Part shown: positions 15,901 to 24,238 of the stretch, piece after piece
How the letters are laid out: each line of letters opens with the position of its first letter
Position numbering within the stretch: the first letter of the stretch is position 1
NCBI GenBank assembly: GCA_017534835.1
Contig: JAFXVT010000025.1
Coordinates: 1-61,102, forward strand
Origin: Ruminococcus sp.
GTDB lineage: Bacteria > Bacillota > Clostridia > Oscillospirales > Ruminococcaceae
DNA length: 61,102 bases
Direction of reading: 5' to 3'
Program-made: the position numbers and the translations under genes
The notes under the pieces: generated by a model
Seen by the model: only the letters and a program-made list of their open reading frames with translations
Database searches by the model: none
Told to the model about the DNA's origin: nothing

Positions 15901-18602
15901 GCCTGCTTGATATTGAACTGAGCACCGCCTACAGCGAGGTTCTTTTCGCCTACCTTAACGAGAACGTCCATTTCAACTGTGTCGCCGGGCTTAGCGTGCT
16001 TCTCGGGGATAGTCCAAGTAACATCGCCGTCAACTGTATCATCGTCGATGATGATAGCGCCGTCGACAAGTGTAACGCTCGAAGTGATGTCATTTCCGTT
16101 TGTATCGGAGATGAATGCGTCCTTGCCCCATGTTACGGGGTAGGTTCCGGGAGCTGTTCCAGCGGGGATAGAATATGTAACACTTACAACTGCTGAACCG
16201 TCAGTAGCTGCAATGCCCTTGCCTACGCCCTCGCCGAATGCGTATTCATTAGTTTCCTTGTTGAATACGATAGCTGACTTGTAGCCTGTTGACTGCTCGC
16301 TTACAGCTGTGTTGCCGACTGTGAGAGAAGGCTTGATAACGAACTGTGCGCCAGCTACAGGGAGTGCGGAATTCTCGGGATCCTCAACAGCAACTGCAAG
16401 AGTAACGTCCTTGCCTGCAACTGTGTGGACAGTCGGGATCTTCCATGTGACATTGCCGGAGATAGCCTCGTCAACGATGATAGCACCGTCTGTGAGAGTT
16501 ACCTTATCGGTAATATCGTTTCCGTTAGTGTCGCTTACGAAAGCATCTGCCCACTTGAGAGCATATGTGCCGGGAGTTGTAGGAGCCTTGAATGTGACCT
16601 CAATAACAGTCGCACCGTCAGCGCCGACCTTGCCAGCACCCTTGCCTTCGCCGAATGCATATTCGTTTGTATCGCCGTTTCCGACAGCCTTTGCACCGTA
16701 AGCATCAGAAGTATCAGCTACGGATACATAAGAAACGCCGGAAGCAGGATTGATCTTGAACTGAGCGCCAGCGACTGCGAGGTCGTTAGCACCGTCAACT
16801 GCAACTGCAACCTTTACAGATGCACCGGGAGCTGCCTTTACTGTCGGGATCTTCCATGAAACGGAGCCATTGACAGCAGGAAGTGTAGTTGTAGGAGTTG
16901 AAACAGCTGTAACTTCGCCAGAAGTTGTTGTGCTTGTAGTAGTTGTAGTTGTTGAAGATGTTGTTGTCACATCGCCCTTGATCTTGATAAGACCGGACTT
17001 GAGAGTTGCATCGAACTCGACAGCATCGTGTCCGTTCTCTACAACGTGGAATCTGTCAAGCTTCCACTCGTAGTCGCCGGGCTTAGCATCTTCGGGGATA
17101 GAGATAGTATACCTTGCAACGGGCTTGCTTGTATCGATCTCCTGAGGATCACCTTCGTCAAGAGTATCGCAGTACCATGTACCCTCGATCTCCTCATAAG
17201 CGTGAACGCCTGATACAGCAGGGCATCTTGTGCTCTTCATTGTAGCAGTAGCGCCCTTGATAGGAAGGTTTTCATCGTCAACTCTTGCGATGAACTGTGC
17301 AGCCTTGCGGTTGCTTGTGTTCTCACACATGATGTCGATAGTAACATCCTGACCAGGCTCAGCCTCAACGTCAGCGGGAGTTACGATGAATCCAGCATCG
17401 ATCTCAACGGGCTTGTCGCCCTTGTCGGTAGTAGTTGTTGAAGTAGTAGTAGCAGGCTCAGTCTCGCCGCCGCCTGTTACTGTGATATTACCGGGCTTGA
17501 TAGTTGCATCAAACTCGATAGCTTCGTATCCGTTTTCTACAACGTGGAATCTGTCGAGATACCATGTGTATGTTCCGGGAGTTGTGCCTGCGGGAACGCT
17601 GATCTTGAATCTTGCAACGGGCTTGCTTGTGTCGATCGACTGGGGCTCACCCTCTTCGAGAGTATCGCAGTACCATGTACCGTTGAGCTCTTCGTATACG
17701 TGAGTACCTGAAACAGCCGAGCAGCGTGTGCTTGCCATTGTAGATGTAGCACCCTTGATAGGAAGGTTTGCATCGTCAACTCTAACGATGAACTGTGCAG
17801 CCTTTCTACCGCTTGTGTTCTCGCACATAATGTCGATGGTTGCATCCTCACCGGCAGCAACTGTTACGTCCTTAGGAGTAACAACGAAGCCGGAGTCGAT
17901 GTTAAGACTCGGGTCGGGAGTCTTTGTTGTAGCAGCAACATTTGTTGTGTCGTTGGATTTAGTAGTGCCGGGGGTCTCCTGAGTCGTGGTTGCGGGTGTT
18001 GTTTCACCAGCACCGAGGATATGGATCTTTCCGGGATTGATAGTTGCGTCGAACTCAACGCCGTTATAACCGTCCTCAACAACGTGGAAATGTGAGAGAT
18101 TATACTCATAATCTCCGGGTTCAGCAGTTGCGGGAACAGAGAGTGTGAATGCGATGATCGGTCTCTCGGGGTTGAGCGTCATAGGCTCGCCGTCCGAAAG
18201 GGTATCGCAATAATATCTTCCGTTAAGCTTCTCAAAGGTATAAACGCCGCTTACAGCTCTGCAGCGCAGATCACCATCTGTGACAGTGGATGTGATCCCC
18301 TGGGGGAGATCAGAATCCTTGAGCTCTACGATAAGAGTGCCAGCCTTGTGAGAACCGGGATCAGCAAAGATCTGAACTCTGACTGTTTCACCGGGCTTAA
18401 CAGAGACCTCTTCAGGAGTTACAACGAAGTCAGCCTGAGCAGTTTTATTGACAGAAACGTCCGTTACTTCGCCTATACTAACGTTAGGCTGCACAGCAGA
18501 GTATCTGCCGGCAGCACTAACATTAAAGGAAGAAGCAAATGCACCTGACATGAGCGAAGCGCTCATCGCGAAGGACGTAACTGCCGCAAGCAGTTTCTTC
18601 AT
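12969..18602 (-). CDS. scaB: ScaB: scaffoldin with nine cohesins and X-dockerin
   Basis: Main structural scaffoldin, 1877 residues, secreted. Signal peptide 1-32. Cohesins 1-3 (about 57-197, 236-374, 402-542) are ScaA-type, sharing YCDTL..GEP and RFHVVENG motifs. Cohesins 4-9 (about 577-710, 712-852, 856-992, 1047-1182, 1232-1367, 1410-1550) are a second class sharing W(K/Q)IP/W(Q)IQ starts and GGAQF/AGAQF. Cohesins 7 and 9 are near copies. Thr/Ser linkers separate most modules; 4-5-6 are nearly linkerless. The C-terminus (about 1641-1877) is an X module plus dockerin with KGDSNLDNKADAKDAS and VIDAKDASAILAFYSK. In R. flavefaciens the second class binds the ScaA dockerin and the X-dockerin binds ScaE. 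It starts 55 bp after scaA, probably in one mRNA. Confidence 0.92.
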   Translation of the reverse strand: MKKLLAAVTSFAMSASLMSGAFASSFNVSAAGRYSAVQPNVSIGEVTDVSVNKTAQADFVVTPEEVSVKPGETVRVQIFADPGSHKAGTLIVELKDSDLPQGITSTVTDGDLRCRAVSGVYTFEKLNGRYYCDTLSDGEPMTLNPERPIIAFTLSVPATAEPGDYEYNLSHFHVVEDGYNGVEFDATINPGKIHILGAGETTPATTTQETPGTTKSNDTTNVAATTKTPDPSLNIDSGFVVTPKDVTVAAGEDATIDIMCENTSGRKAAQFIVRVDDANLPIKGATSTMASTRCSAVSGTHVYEELNGTWYCDTLEEGEPQSIDTSKPVARFKISVPAGTTPGTYTWYLDRFHVVENGYEAIEFDATIKPGNITVTGGGETEPATTTSTTTTDKGDKPVEIDAGFIVTPADVEAEPGQDVTIDIMCENTSNRKAAQFIARVDDENLPIKGATATMKSTRCPAVSGVHAYEEIEGTWYCDTLDEGDPQEIDTSKPVARYTISIPEDAKPGDYEWKLDRFHVVENGHDAVEFDATLKSGLIKIKGDVTTTSSTTTTTTSTTTSGEVTAVSTPTTTLPAVNGSVSWKIPTVKAAPGASVKVAVAVDGANDLAVAGAQFKINPASGVSYVSVADTSDAYGAKAVGNGDTNEYAFGEGKGAGKVGADGATVIEVTFKAPTTPGTYALKWADAFVSDTNGNDITDKVTLTDGAIIVDEAISGNVTWKIPTVHTVAGKDVTLAVAVEDPENSALPVAGAQFVIKPSLTVGNTAVSEQSTGYKSAIVFNKETNEYAFGEGVGKGIAATDGSAVVSVTYSIPAGTAPGTYPVTWGKDAFISDTNGNDITSSVTLVDGAIIIDDDTVDGDVTWTIPEKHAKPGDTVEMDVLVKVGEKNLAVGGAQFNIKQAAPIELSSASGSDGYKAALVYNKGTFEFAFGEGKGAGIEAEDGSAVLKLTYTVPENAEPGTYPVAWSDAFISDTNGNEITGSVTLVDGAIIIDEETTTTSSTTTEENTDTTTTTSSDVPVDTTTSTSTTNDGEETTTTTTITAPAGAILWQIQRVEATPGETVSVPVLVRDPNGVKLPIGGAQFGVTAATPIVYDSVSGSSAAYKSDIVANPSTFEFAFADAKGGEQIGTDGSEVFVLSYKVPEGTEAGEYPVEWTKAFFNVSSADGVDMTSSIICLDGAIIVKDPDETTTSTSTTTTDQPGEDTTTTTTTTTEVPEETTTTTTLTVAEGAIVWQVETVKAQPGDEVELDVIVLDPNGTALEVGGAQFIINNEGDIALVGGTGSDGYSAAIESGVDGDANRFAFAHPKGTGVAAANGAKVIRLTFKVPENIADGTYPVSLAELFASDTNGLDITKHILALPGAIVVEKEVTTTTSTTGTTTTSTTTTTTQTTASTTEEGETTTTTTVTAPAGAIIWQIQRVKAEPGEIVKVPVLVIDPNGVNLPVGGAQFGIKAVTPIVYDSVSAKADGYNSDLVANPSTFEFAFADAKGGSNAAADGATVLTLTYQVPEGTADGEYPVEWTKGFFNVSSEDGADMTNQIICLNGAIIVETPVTTSTTTQTTGPDTTTDTTTETTETTDTTATTSTSTSQTTGEDSTSTTTESTTTEDPNKTTTTSSTSTTQTTASTTGEGETTTTTTTTTIPAEGKLVATATVVDGFYFNHDSRSFNAGHVSDLSIKLVKADGTSEDVAVDTSLITFKEQVSGKDNPMEAYREEQTNFTYIVDVLYDGKPLEGADGKPMTFKAYIGVKGDSNLDNKADAKDASNALAFYSKASVMQEGDSSDNIRLNPDANEIINNNPDLDLDQFGAFLVDVDQDVYDLDNWKTKKSGRVIDAKDASAILAFYSKMSTSATDAQETWNEVLANYGRKEKIQDFLMK

Positions 18603-18657
18603 TTGTGCATTTCCTTTCCGAGCATTTGCTCTATTTTATTGTGTTCTCCGCACCTGA

Positions 18658-20313
18658 TCACTTAAGATCTGCAGCTGTGCAGGGAAGAGCCTTTACAAGG
18701 TGAACAATGCTCTTGATGATAGCGTCAGAGTCGTTAGCGTCGAGACCTTCGCCGCCCTTTGCATCGCAGCAGTCAGCGTTGATCTTGCCCTGAGGCTTCA
18801 TATCGTAAGAAGCTGCATCGTTGAGCCACTTGTTAAGAACTACTACGTCAGCGATGTTGACCTTGCCGTCGCAGTTTGTATCGCCGTAAACTACATCGCC
18901 AGGAGCCTTTGTAGTTGTTGTAGTTGTAGTTGTCTCGGGAGCATCTGTCTTAGTTGTTGTTGTTGTAGTTGTTGTCTCAGGAGTCTCAGTTGTAGTTGTT
19001 GTAGTTACTGCTGTACCGTTTACCTTGAGCTTACCAGTCTGGAGGTTAGCGTCGAACTCGATAGCGTCGTAACCGTTCTCAACTACGTGGAATCTGTCGA
19101 GCTTCCACTCGTACTCGCCGGAAGCAGCGTCAGCAGGGATAGAAATTGTGTATCTTGCTACAGGTCTGTCTGTGTTGATCTCCTGGGGTTCGCCGTCCTC
19201 AAGAGTATCGCAGTACCATGTGCCGTTGAGCTCTTCGTAGATGTGTGTGCCGCCAACAGCAGAGCACTTTGTGCTCTTCATTGTAGCTGTTGCGCCCTTA
19301 ACAGGGAGGTTCTCGTCGATTACCTGAGCGATGAACTGAGCTACCTTACGGTTGCTGCCGTTCTCGCAGAGGATGTCGATAGTAACATCTTCGCCAGCGT
19401 TTACCTCAGCGTCCTTGGGCTTAACAATGAACTTAGTATCTACCTCAGACTGTGTGCCGGGATCGCTTGTAGCGATTGTAGTTGTTGTAGTTGTCTCAGG
19501 AGTCTTAGTTGTTGTTGTTGTAGTAACCTGAGGCTCAGAAGCACCCTCGACCTTGATCTCAAGGTTCTTGAGTGTGAGGTTGCCTGACTTTGTTGTCATC
19601 TTGCCAGCAGGAGACTCGATCATGCAGGAGTAGTTATCCGGATGCTCTGCCTCGGGAACGTAGTCACAGAACTCGATGCTGTATGTACCAGCAGGAGTAT
19701 TCTGAGCGAATACAACGTCTACTACGTATACAGGGTAAGAATCTGACTTAGCGCCGGACCACTTGTAGCCCTTGCCGTTGCCGGGAGCTGTCATAGCAAA
19801 TGAACCGAATGCGTTATCTGTACCAGCAGACTTGGAGTTTGCCTCTGCGAAGCACTGACCCTTAACTGAAGGGTTGAAGAAATCTCCGTCGTACTCGTCG
19901 TTTACGATAGTACCAGCGAAGCCGATGAGTGAAGTTGTGCTTCCGCTGCTGCCGTCAGCAAGAGTTACTGACTGCTTATCTGCGAAGTACTCGTCACCAG
20001 CCTGATGCTTCTTGAATGTAACATAGTCGTTGGAAGCGTTGCCGTCAGCCGACTTTACTGTGAACTGAGCTGTGAGTGAATCACAATCAGGAGTGTTCTC
20101 TGTGAGGAAAACACCTGCAGGAACAGTTACTGCGCCAGCCTTGATAGCGTCAGCAGATACGGTTGTGCTTACCTCTTTGCCGTTCTTATCAACGTAAGCG
20201 CGGAGCTCGAAGCCCTTAGATGCGTCAGCAGCACCTGTGATAAAAGGAACAGCTGAGCTTACCATCGATGCAGCCATAGCAAGTGAAGCAGCTGCAGAAA
20301 TAAGTTTCTTCAT
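18658..20313 (-). CDS. scaA: ScaA: primary scaffoldin with cohesin and dockerin
   Basis: Primary scaffoldin, 551 residues. Signal peptide 1-28. Residues 35-255 form a divergent beta module whose tail (VVDVVFAQNTPAGTYSIEF ... LEIKVEG) looks cohesin-like. After a Thr linker, a clear cohesin (about 290-430) is very close to ScaB cohesins 2 and 3 (GTWYCDTLEDGEP, DRFHVVENGYD). A second Thr linker leads to a dockerin (about 475-551): first loop DTNCDGKVNIADVVVLNKWL, second loop interrupted by a KGGEG insertion, as in divergent ScaA dockerins. By family knowledge it presents enzymes or ScaC and docks on ScaB. AAAGGAA precedes the ATG. Confidence 0.88.
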   Translation of the reverse strand: MKKLISAAASLAMAASMVSSAVPFITGAADASKGFELRAYVDKNGKEVSTTVSADAIKAGAVTVPAGVFLTENTPDCDSLTAQFTVKSADGNASNDYVTFKKHQAGDEYFADKQSVTLADGSSGSTTSLIGFAGTIVNDEYDGDFFNPSVKGQCFAEANSKSAGTDNAFGSFAMTAPGNGKGYKWSGAKSDSYPVYVVDVVFAQNTPAGTYSIEFCDYVPEAEHPDNYSCMIESPAGKMTTKSGNLTLKNLEIKVEGASEPQVTTTTTTKTPETTTTTTIATSDPGTQSEVDTKFIVKPKDAEVNAGEDVTIDILCENGSNRKVAQFIAQVIDENLPVKGATATMKSTKCSAVGGTHIYEELNGTWYCDTLEDGEPQEINTDRPVARYTISIPADAASGEYEWKLDRFHVVENGYDAIEFDANLQTGKLKVNGTAVTTTTTTETPETTTTTTTTKTDAPETTTTTTTTKAPGDVVYGDTNCDGKVNIADVVVLNKWLNDAASYDMKPQGKINADCCDAKGGEGLDANDSDAIIKSIVHLVKALPCTAADLK

Positions 20314-20429
20314 TTGTAATAATTCCTTTCTTTAGGTTTTTACGCCTATTAATAACTTATGATTTGGGTTTGTATTCCTTTGTAAGGGGGACAAATCAGA
20401 TAATCTTCAGACTTTGGCTGATCGCTTAA

Positions 20430-21302
20430 TCAAAGAGTTGTGATTGCGCCGGCATCCCACTTCTGGATCCTGAGTGCATCTGCACCGGTGATACCATCGT
20501 TGTTGCCTTCAACATCGCCGTTTACTGCGCCCTGAGGCTTCAGTGCGTACTTGTCCTTGTTAGCGATAGACTGGAGAATAGCTACTGCATCGGCTACTGA
20601 AACCTTGTTATCAAGGTTAGCGTCGCCTCTCAGTGAAACTGCGGGCTTTTCACTTGAAGTAGTTGTTTTTGTTTCAGGGGGTGTTGTTGTAGTAGTAGTT
20701 GTAACAACTTCACTGCCGATTGTGACACTGCCTGCGTTGGGTTTAACGTTGAAGTTTACCTTAACGCCATCTTTAAGGTAACCACAGTCAAACGCATCGT
20801 TCATCACGCCGGAACCGTCATAGGTCTCACGCGATGTAGGAAGAACTGTGATCTCAGAAACTGTGCCGTTAGCTGTGCCAGCAGCAACAGTACCGGTGAT
20901 CGTACAGAAAGTGCCCTCACCTTTCAGCCACTTGGACGCATCATCAACTGATGTGGACCACATTACGCTGATAAGCCCCTCTTGAGAATAGTCGTTGAAA
21001 TTGGGAAGCATGGATGATGAAGCATCACCACTTACAGTTCCTGCCAACGTACCTGCAGTGATTTTCAGATTTGTAAGAACCTTAGGATCGTACTTGATTG
21101 CAAAGTTGCAGCACTGGAGACCAGTAGTCGGGATATCAGCCAGGGATACATCCACCTTGAACTCCCCTCCTGCCTCTGCTGTCGTCTTGCTGACGGAAAT
21201 CTGCACTGTTTCGTCAGCCGCTACAGCGGGCGCGATCGAGCAGACGGAAAGTGAAAGCATCGCTGCAGCCATAGCTCCGATGACTATCTTTTTTGTCTTC
21301 AT
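20430..21302 (-). CDS. scaC: ScaC: adaptor scaffoldin, one cohesin plus dockerin
   Basis: Adaptor that changes cohesin specificity: its dockerin enters a ScaA cohesin and its own cohesin takes other dockerin classes (known in R. flavefaciens). The chosen ATG (21302) follows AAGGAGG by eight bases; a longer frame to 21491 overlaps the leader and has no ribosome site. 290 residues: signal 1-27, cohesin 30-200 (FAIKYDPKVLTNLKI strand typical), short Thr linker, dockerin 222-290 with DANLDNKVSVADAVAILQSI and DVEGNNDGITGADALRIQKW. First gene of the cluster, behind a 275-nt leader. Confidence 0.88.
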   Translation of the reverse strand: MKTKKIVIGAMAAAMLSLSVCSIAPAVAADETVQISVSKTTAEAGGEFKVDVSLADIPTTGLQCCNFAIKYDPKVLTNLKITAGTLAGTVSGDASSSMLPNFNDYSQEGLISVMWSTSVDDASKWLKGEGTFCTITGTVAAGTANGTVSEITVLPTSRETYDGSGVMNDAFDCGYLKDGVKVNFNVKPNAGSVTIGSEVVTTTTTTTPPETKTTTSSEKPAVSLRGDANLDNKVSVADAVAILQSIANKDKYALKPQGAVNGDVEGNNDGITGADALRIQKWDAGAITTL

Positions 21303-21739
21303 GATTTTTTCCTCCTTCTTCATTAATGTTATATAACAAAGGAACAGGTTGCCCCTTTTATTATATCGTGTCTTAGAGTGCAGCCCTCGGGCTGCCTGTC
21401 GGCGAAAACCGCGACATGAACAAACACAGTCCGGCTCAGTCGTAAGCTGTCCGTACAACCTGCGGAATATGTACACACCGCACCCGTACATCAGGCTCTC
21501 AGCCGTAGTGATTAATCATAAGACGCATCACACTGCCGTGACGGAATTCTTAATCCCAAAATCCATATTTATTCACGATTTCATTATATATCAGGTCAGA
21601 AAAAAAGTAAATAGGTTTATTCCCTTTTTGGTATTTTATCTAAACATTCTACCTGATTTTTGCACGGTTTGCACAATGAGAAAATTTATCAAAAATTCTT
21701 CTGAAACTGTCTTTGTAAATACATTATGAACAAATTTGA
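21303..21739. other. scaC leader and upstream gap
   Basis: 437 bp without a gene. The minus-strand transcript from the promoter at 21583-21611 would have a leader of about 275 nt containing several hairpins, including GCAGCCC/GGGCTGC with a 2-nt gap (about 21375-21395). Nothing recognisable in 21612-21739 beyond AT-rich sequence. Confidence 0.6.
21583..21611 (-). promoter_or_regulatory. Promoter of the scaC-scaA-scaB unit
   Basis: Minus strand: TTTACT (21611-21606), 17-nt spacer ending in TGATA, TATAAT (21588-21583). Confidence 0.75.
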
Positions 21740-23014
21740 TTATTTATCCAACTTCTGAAATTCAGCCGGCATACTCTCATTCAGTATGTCATTCAAAATG
21801 TCCCAGCTGAAGCTTGTATAAGTGCCCTGAGGCACCGCATAAGGCACGCCGTGTCTTGCGGCAAGCTCGGGTGTATACTTGCTGTAGGGATAAACTCTGA
21901 GGTTTGCGAAATCCGGCGATTCATAGTGGATTATGTTCGGTATCGCACCGACGTTCTCAAGTGTTATCTCACCTGTTTCGCCGTCCATAACGATGTCGAA
22001 ATCGGGCATCTCACCGACGAGGTTGAAATTGTCGGTCTGGCAGCAGATGAAGTTGCCCATCGAGTAGTAAACGAAGCCCTTCGTACCGTCTTCGCGTGTT
22101 ATCCATTCCATAGTTTCAGCTGTATGTGTATGGCAGCCGAGGATAACGTCCGCGCCCCAGTTCACCATTTTGTTTGCGAGCTGGATACGGTCCTCTGAAA
22201 CGAGGTGGGTATCCTCAACGCCCCAGTGAGCGGAAACGATGACAACATCGGCTTTTTCCTTGGCTTCCTTTATCTGCCGTTCGATGACGTCCTCCTCATA
22301 GTTCATAACTACTCTGAGCGGACAGCCCTCGGGGAAGCTGAAGCCGTTTATATGCTCGGCATACGCAAGGAAGGCTATTTTTACGCCGTTCACCTCACGG
22401 ATACGGATATTGTTCGCGTCCTCCTCATTGAGGTAAGCGCCGAGGACCGTCAGGTCATTCTCCTGAGCCTTCTGGTTCCAGAAGTTTATCGACTCCTCAA
22501 GCGCGTCCGGACCGAAATCGAGCAGGTGGTTGTTCGCCATTGTAAATACGTCAAAGCCGAGATCTATCACCGCGTCTGCGACCTCCGGAGGGGAGTTGAA
22601 CAGCAGAGCGCCGCCGTTTGCGCCTCTTATCTCATTGCTCTGGCTGATTATCGTCTCCTGATTGAGGATAGCGACATCAGCGCCCTCCACGATGTACTTC
22701 ACATTCTCGTAGAGCGGCTTGAAATCGAAGTTCTCACCGGGTCCGGCGAGCTTCTCGGCGTTCTTGTAAACGGAATAGTGGATGAGGTTATCGCCGGCAG
22801 CAACGACGTGAACGCGCTTGTCCTCCGGGACAGGCTCTGTTGTCGGCTCTTCGGTTGCAGCCTCGGTAGTCGCCTGCCGGGCTTCTCCGCCGGCAGATGA
22901 CTCGCTTCGCTCGCCCGAGCCGCCCACTACCTTCGTAGCACAGCCAACACCCGATACAAGAATGACTGCCAGCACTGCAAGAGCAGCTGCGGCACGACCT
23001 TTTCTCAACTTCAT
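21740..23014 (-). CDS. CapA-like metallophosphatase-fold lipoprotein
   Basis: Member of the CapA/PgsA family, a calcineurin-like fold associated with poly-gamma-glutamate or other surface polymers. Start at 23014 after AAAGGACGATTAAG gives 424 residues. Lipobox SGVGC, an acidic Thr/Glu spacer, then metal-site motifs GDNLIHYS, NHLLDFG, SAHWGVED and GCHTHTAETMEW in family order. No pgsB/C neighbours, so the polymer is unknown; many gut clostridia carry such stand-alone copies. It has its own promoter. Confidence 0.82.
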   Translation of the reverse strand: MKLRKGRAAAALAVLAVILVSGVGCATKVVGGSGERSESSAGGEARQATTEAATEEPTTEPVPEDKRVHVVAAGDNLIHYSVYKNAEKLAGPGENFDFKPLYENVKYIVEGADVAILNQETIISQSNEIRGANGGALLFNSPPEVADAVIDLGFDVFTMANNHLLDFGPDALEESINFWNQKAQENDLTVLGAYLNEEDANNIRIREVNGVKIAFLAYAEHINGFSFPEGCPLRVVMNYEEDVIERQIKEAKEKADVVIVSAHWGVEDTHLVSEDRIQLANKMVNWGADVILGCHTHTAETMEWITREDGTKGFVYYSMGNFICCQTDNFNLVGEMPDFDIVMDGETGEITLENVGAIPNIIHYESPDFANLRVYPYSKYTPELAARHGVPYAVPQGTYTSFSWDILNDILNESMPAEFQKLDK

Positions 23015-23029
23015 CTTAATCGTCCTTTC

Positions 23030-23086
23030 AAAGCGGAAGGGACACTTCCGCAACTATATTATAACACATTGTTTTTGCTTTTGCAA
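23030..23086 (-). promoter_or_regulatory. Promoter and 5' UTR hairpin of the CapA-like gene
   Basis: Minus strand: TTGCAA (23086-23081), 17-nt spacer, TATAAT (23063-23058). At the transcription start lies a hairpin GCGGAAG/CTTCCGC (plus-strand 23032-23050) whose plus-strand reading GCGGAAGGGACAC matches the repeat motif found around spoIIID. Confidence 0.7.
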
Positions 23087-23221
23087 TTACTAATTGTATG
23101 ATTGGACTGCATAATTACAGTCAGTTTTATTTGCTAATTAATTGGATTAAGGCGGATAAACGCCTATTTTTAGCCATTTGTCGGACTGACAGATTGTGCC
23201 TCACACGTTTATAGTCAGTTT

Positions 23222-24238
23222 TCACGAATTTTTGGCATTATTTTTGTCTATTCTGCTGTTTTGCAGCTCGATGAACTCTTTTGCGAGGTTTTCAGCCTCG
23301 CTGTAAGACGAGAGCTGATAGCATCTTCCGCGGAATTTTGCCGAGCCGTAATAGCCGTTCATATACCACGCTGCGTGCTTTCTCGCCTCATGCATAGCCA
23401 TTTCCTCGTTCTTCGGGCTCATATCCAGCATCATACGGATATGCTCGAGCATAACGCTCATCCGCTCCTCAAGGGTCGGCGGCTTGTAGGTGAGCCCACT
23501 GAGCCGAGCCTCTATCTCCTCAAACACGAACGGATCACCGTAGCTCCCGCGACCTATCATCACAAGGTCACAGCCTGTCTCGCGGTACATCCTCATACAC
23601 GAATCCGCGTCTGTAACGTCGCCGTTGCCGATGACCGGTATGCTCACAGCCTGCTTCACATCGCGGATAACGCCTATGTCAGCAGTCCCGCTGTAAAACT
23701 GGTCACGTGTCCTTCCGTGGACTGCTATCGCGGCAGCGCCTGCCGCTTCGAGCGCCTTTGCCATTTCCGGAGCGTTTATCGTATCCGCCGACCAGCCGCT
23801 GCGTATCTTCACTGTCACCGGGACATCTCCTGCCGCCCTTACAGCAGCCGCAGTTATATCCGCCGCAAGTCCGATGTCCTTCATCAGCGCCGAGCCGGCA
23901 CCGGTCCCTACCACCTTCGGCACGGGGCAGCCCATATTTATGTCGATTATGTCGGGACGGTAGTCAAGCACTATCTTCACAGCCTCAGCCATAAAATCGG
24001 GCTCGCTCCCGAAAAGCTGGACAGCCATCGGGCGCTCCTCGTCCGTGACCGTGCAAAGCTCCGCGGTCTTGCGGTCGCTGTAGCATATGCCCTTCGCCGA
24101 GACCATCTCGCTCACGGCATATGCCGCACCGAAGCGCTTGCACATAAGACGGTAAGCCCTGTCTGCAACGCCTGCCATCGGAGCAAGTGCAGCTGTGCGC
24201 TTTATCACAGCTTTTCCTATTTTAACGGTATCAGCCAT
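23222..24238 (-). CDS. dus: tRNA-dihydrouridine synthase (DusB-like)
   Basis: FMN-dependent reduction of uridine to dihydrouridine in tRNA. 338 residues. APMAGVADRAYR binds FMN at the N-terminus; DINMGCPVPKVV carries the catalytic Cys; VTVKIRSGW, VHGRTRDQ and GNGDV complete the Dus signature. Its ATG overlaps the last codons of gtrA by eight bases, so the two are translationally coupled although functionally unrelated. The following hairpin (AGGCG/CGCCT near 23151-23166) is too weak to call a terminator confidently. Confidence 0.93.
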   Translation of the reverse strand: MADTVKIGKAVIKRTAALAPMAGVADRAYRLMCKRFGAAYAVSEMVSAKGICYSDRKTAELCTVTDEERPMAVQLFGSEPDFMAEAVKIVLDYRPDIIDINMGCPVPKVVGTGAGSALMKDIGLAADITAAAVRAAGDVPVTVKIRSGWSADTINAPEMAKALEAAGAAAIAVHGRTRDQFYSGTADIGVIRDVKQAVSIPVIGNGDVTDADSCMRMYRETGCDLVMIGRGSYGDPFVFEEIEARLSGLTYKPPTLEERMSVMLEHIRMMLDMSPKNEEMAMHEARKHAAWYMNGYYGSAKFRGRCYQLSSYSEAENLAKEFIELQNSRIDKNNAKNS

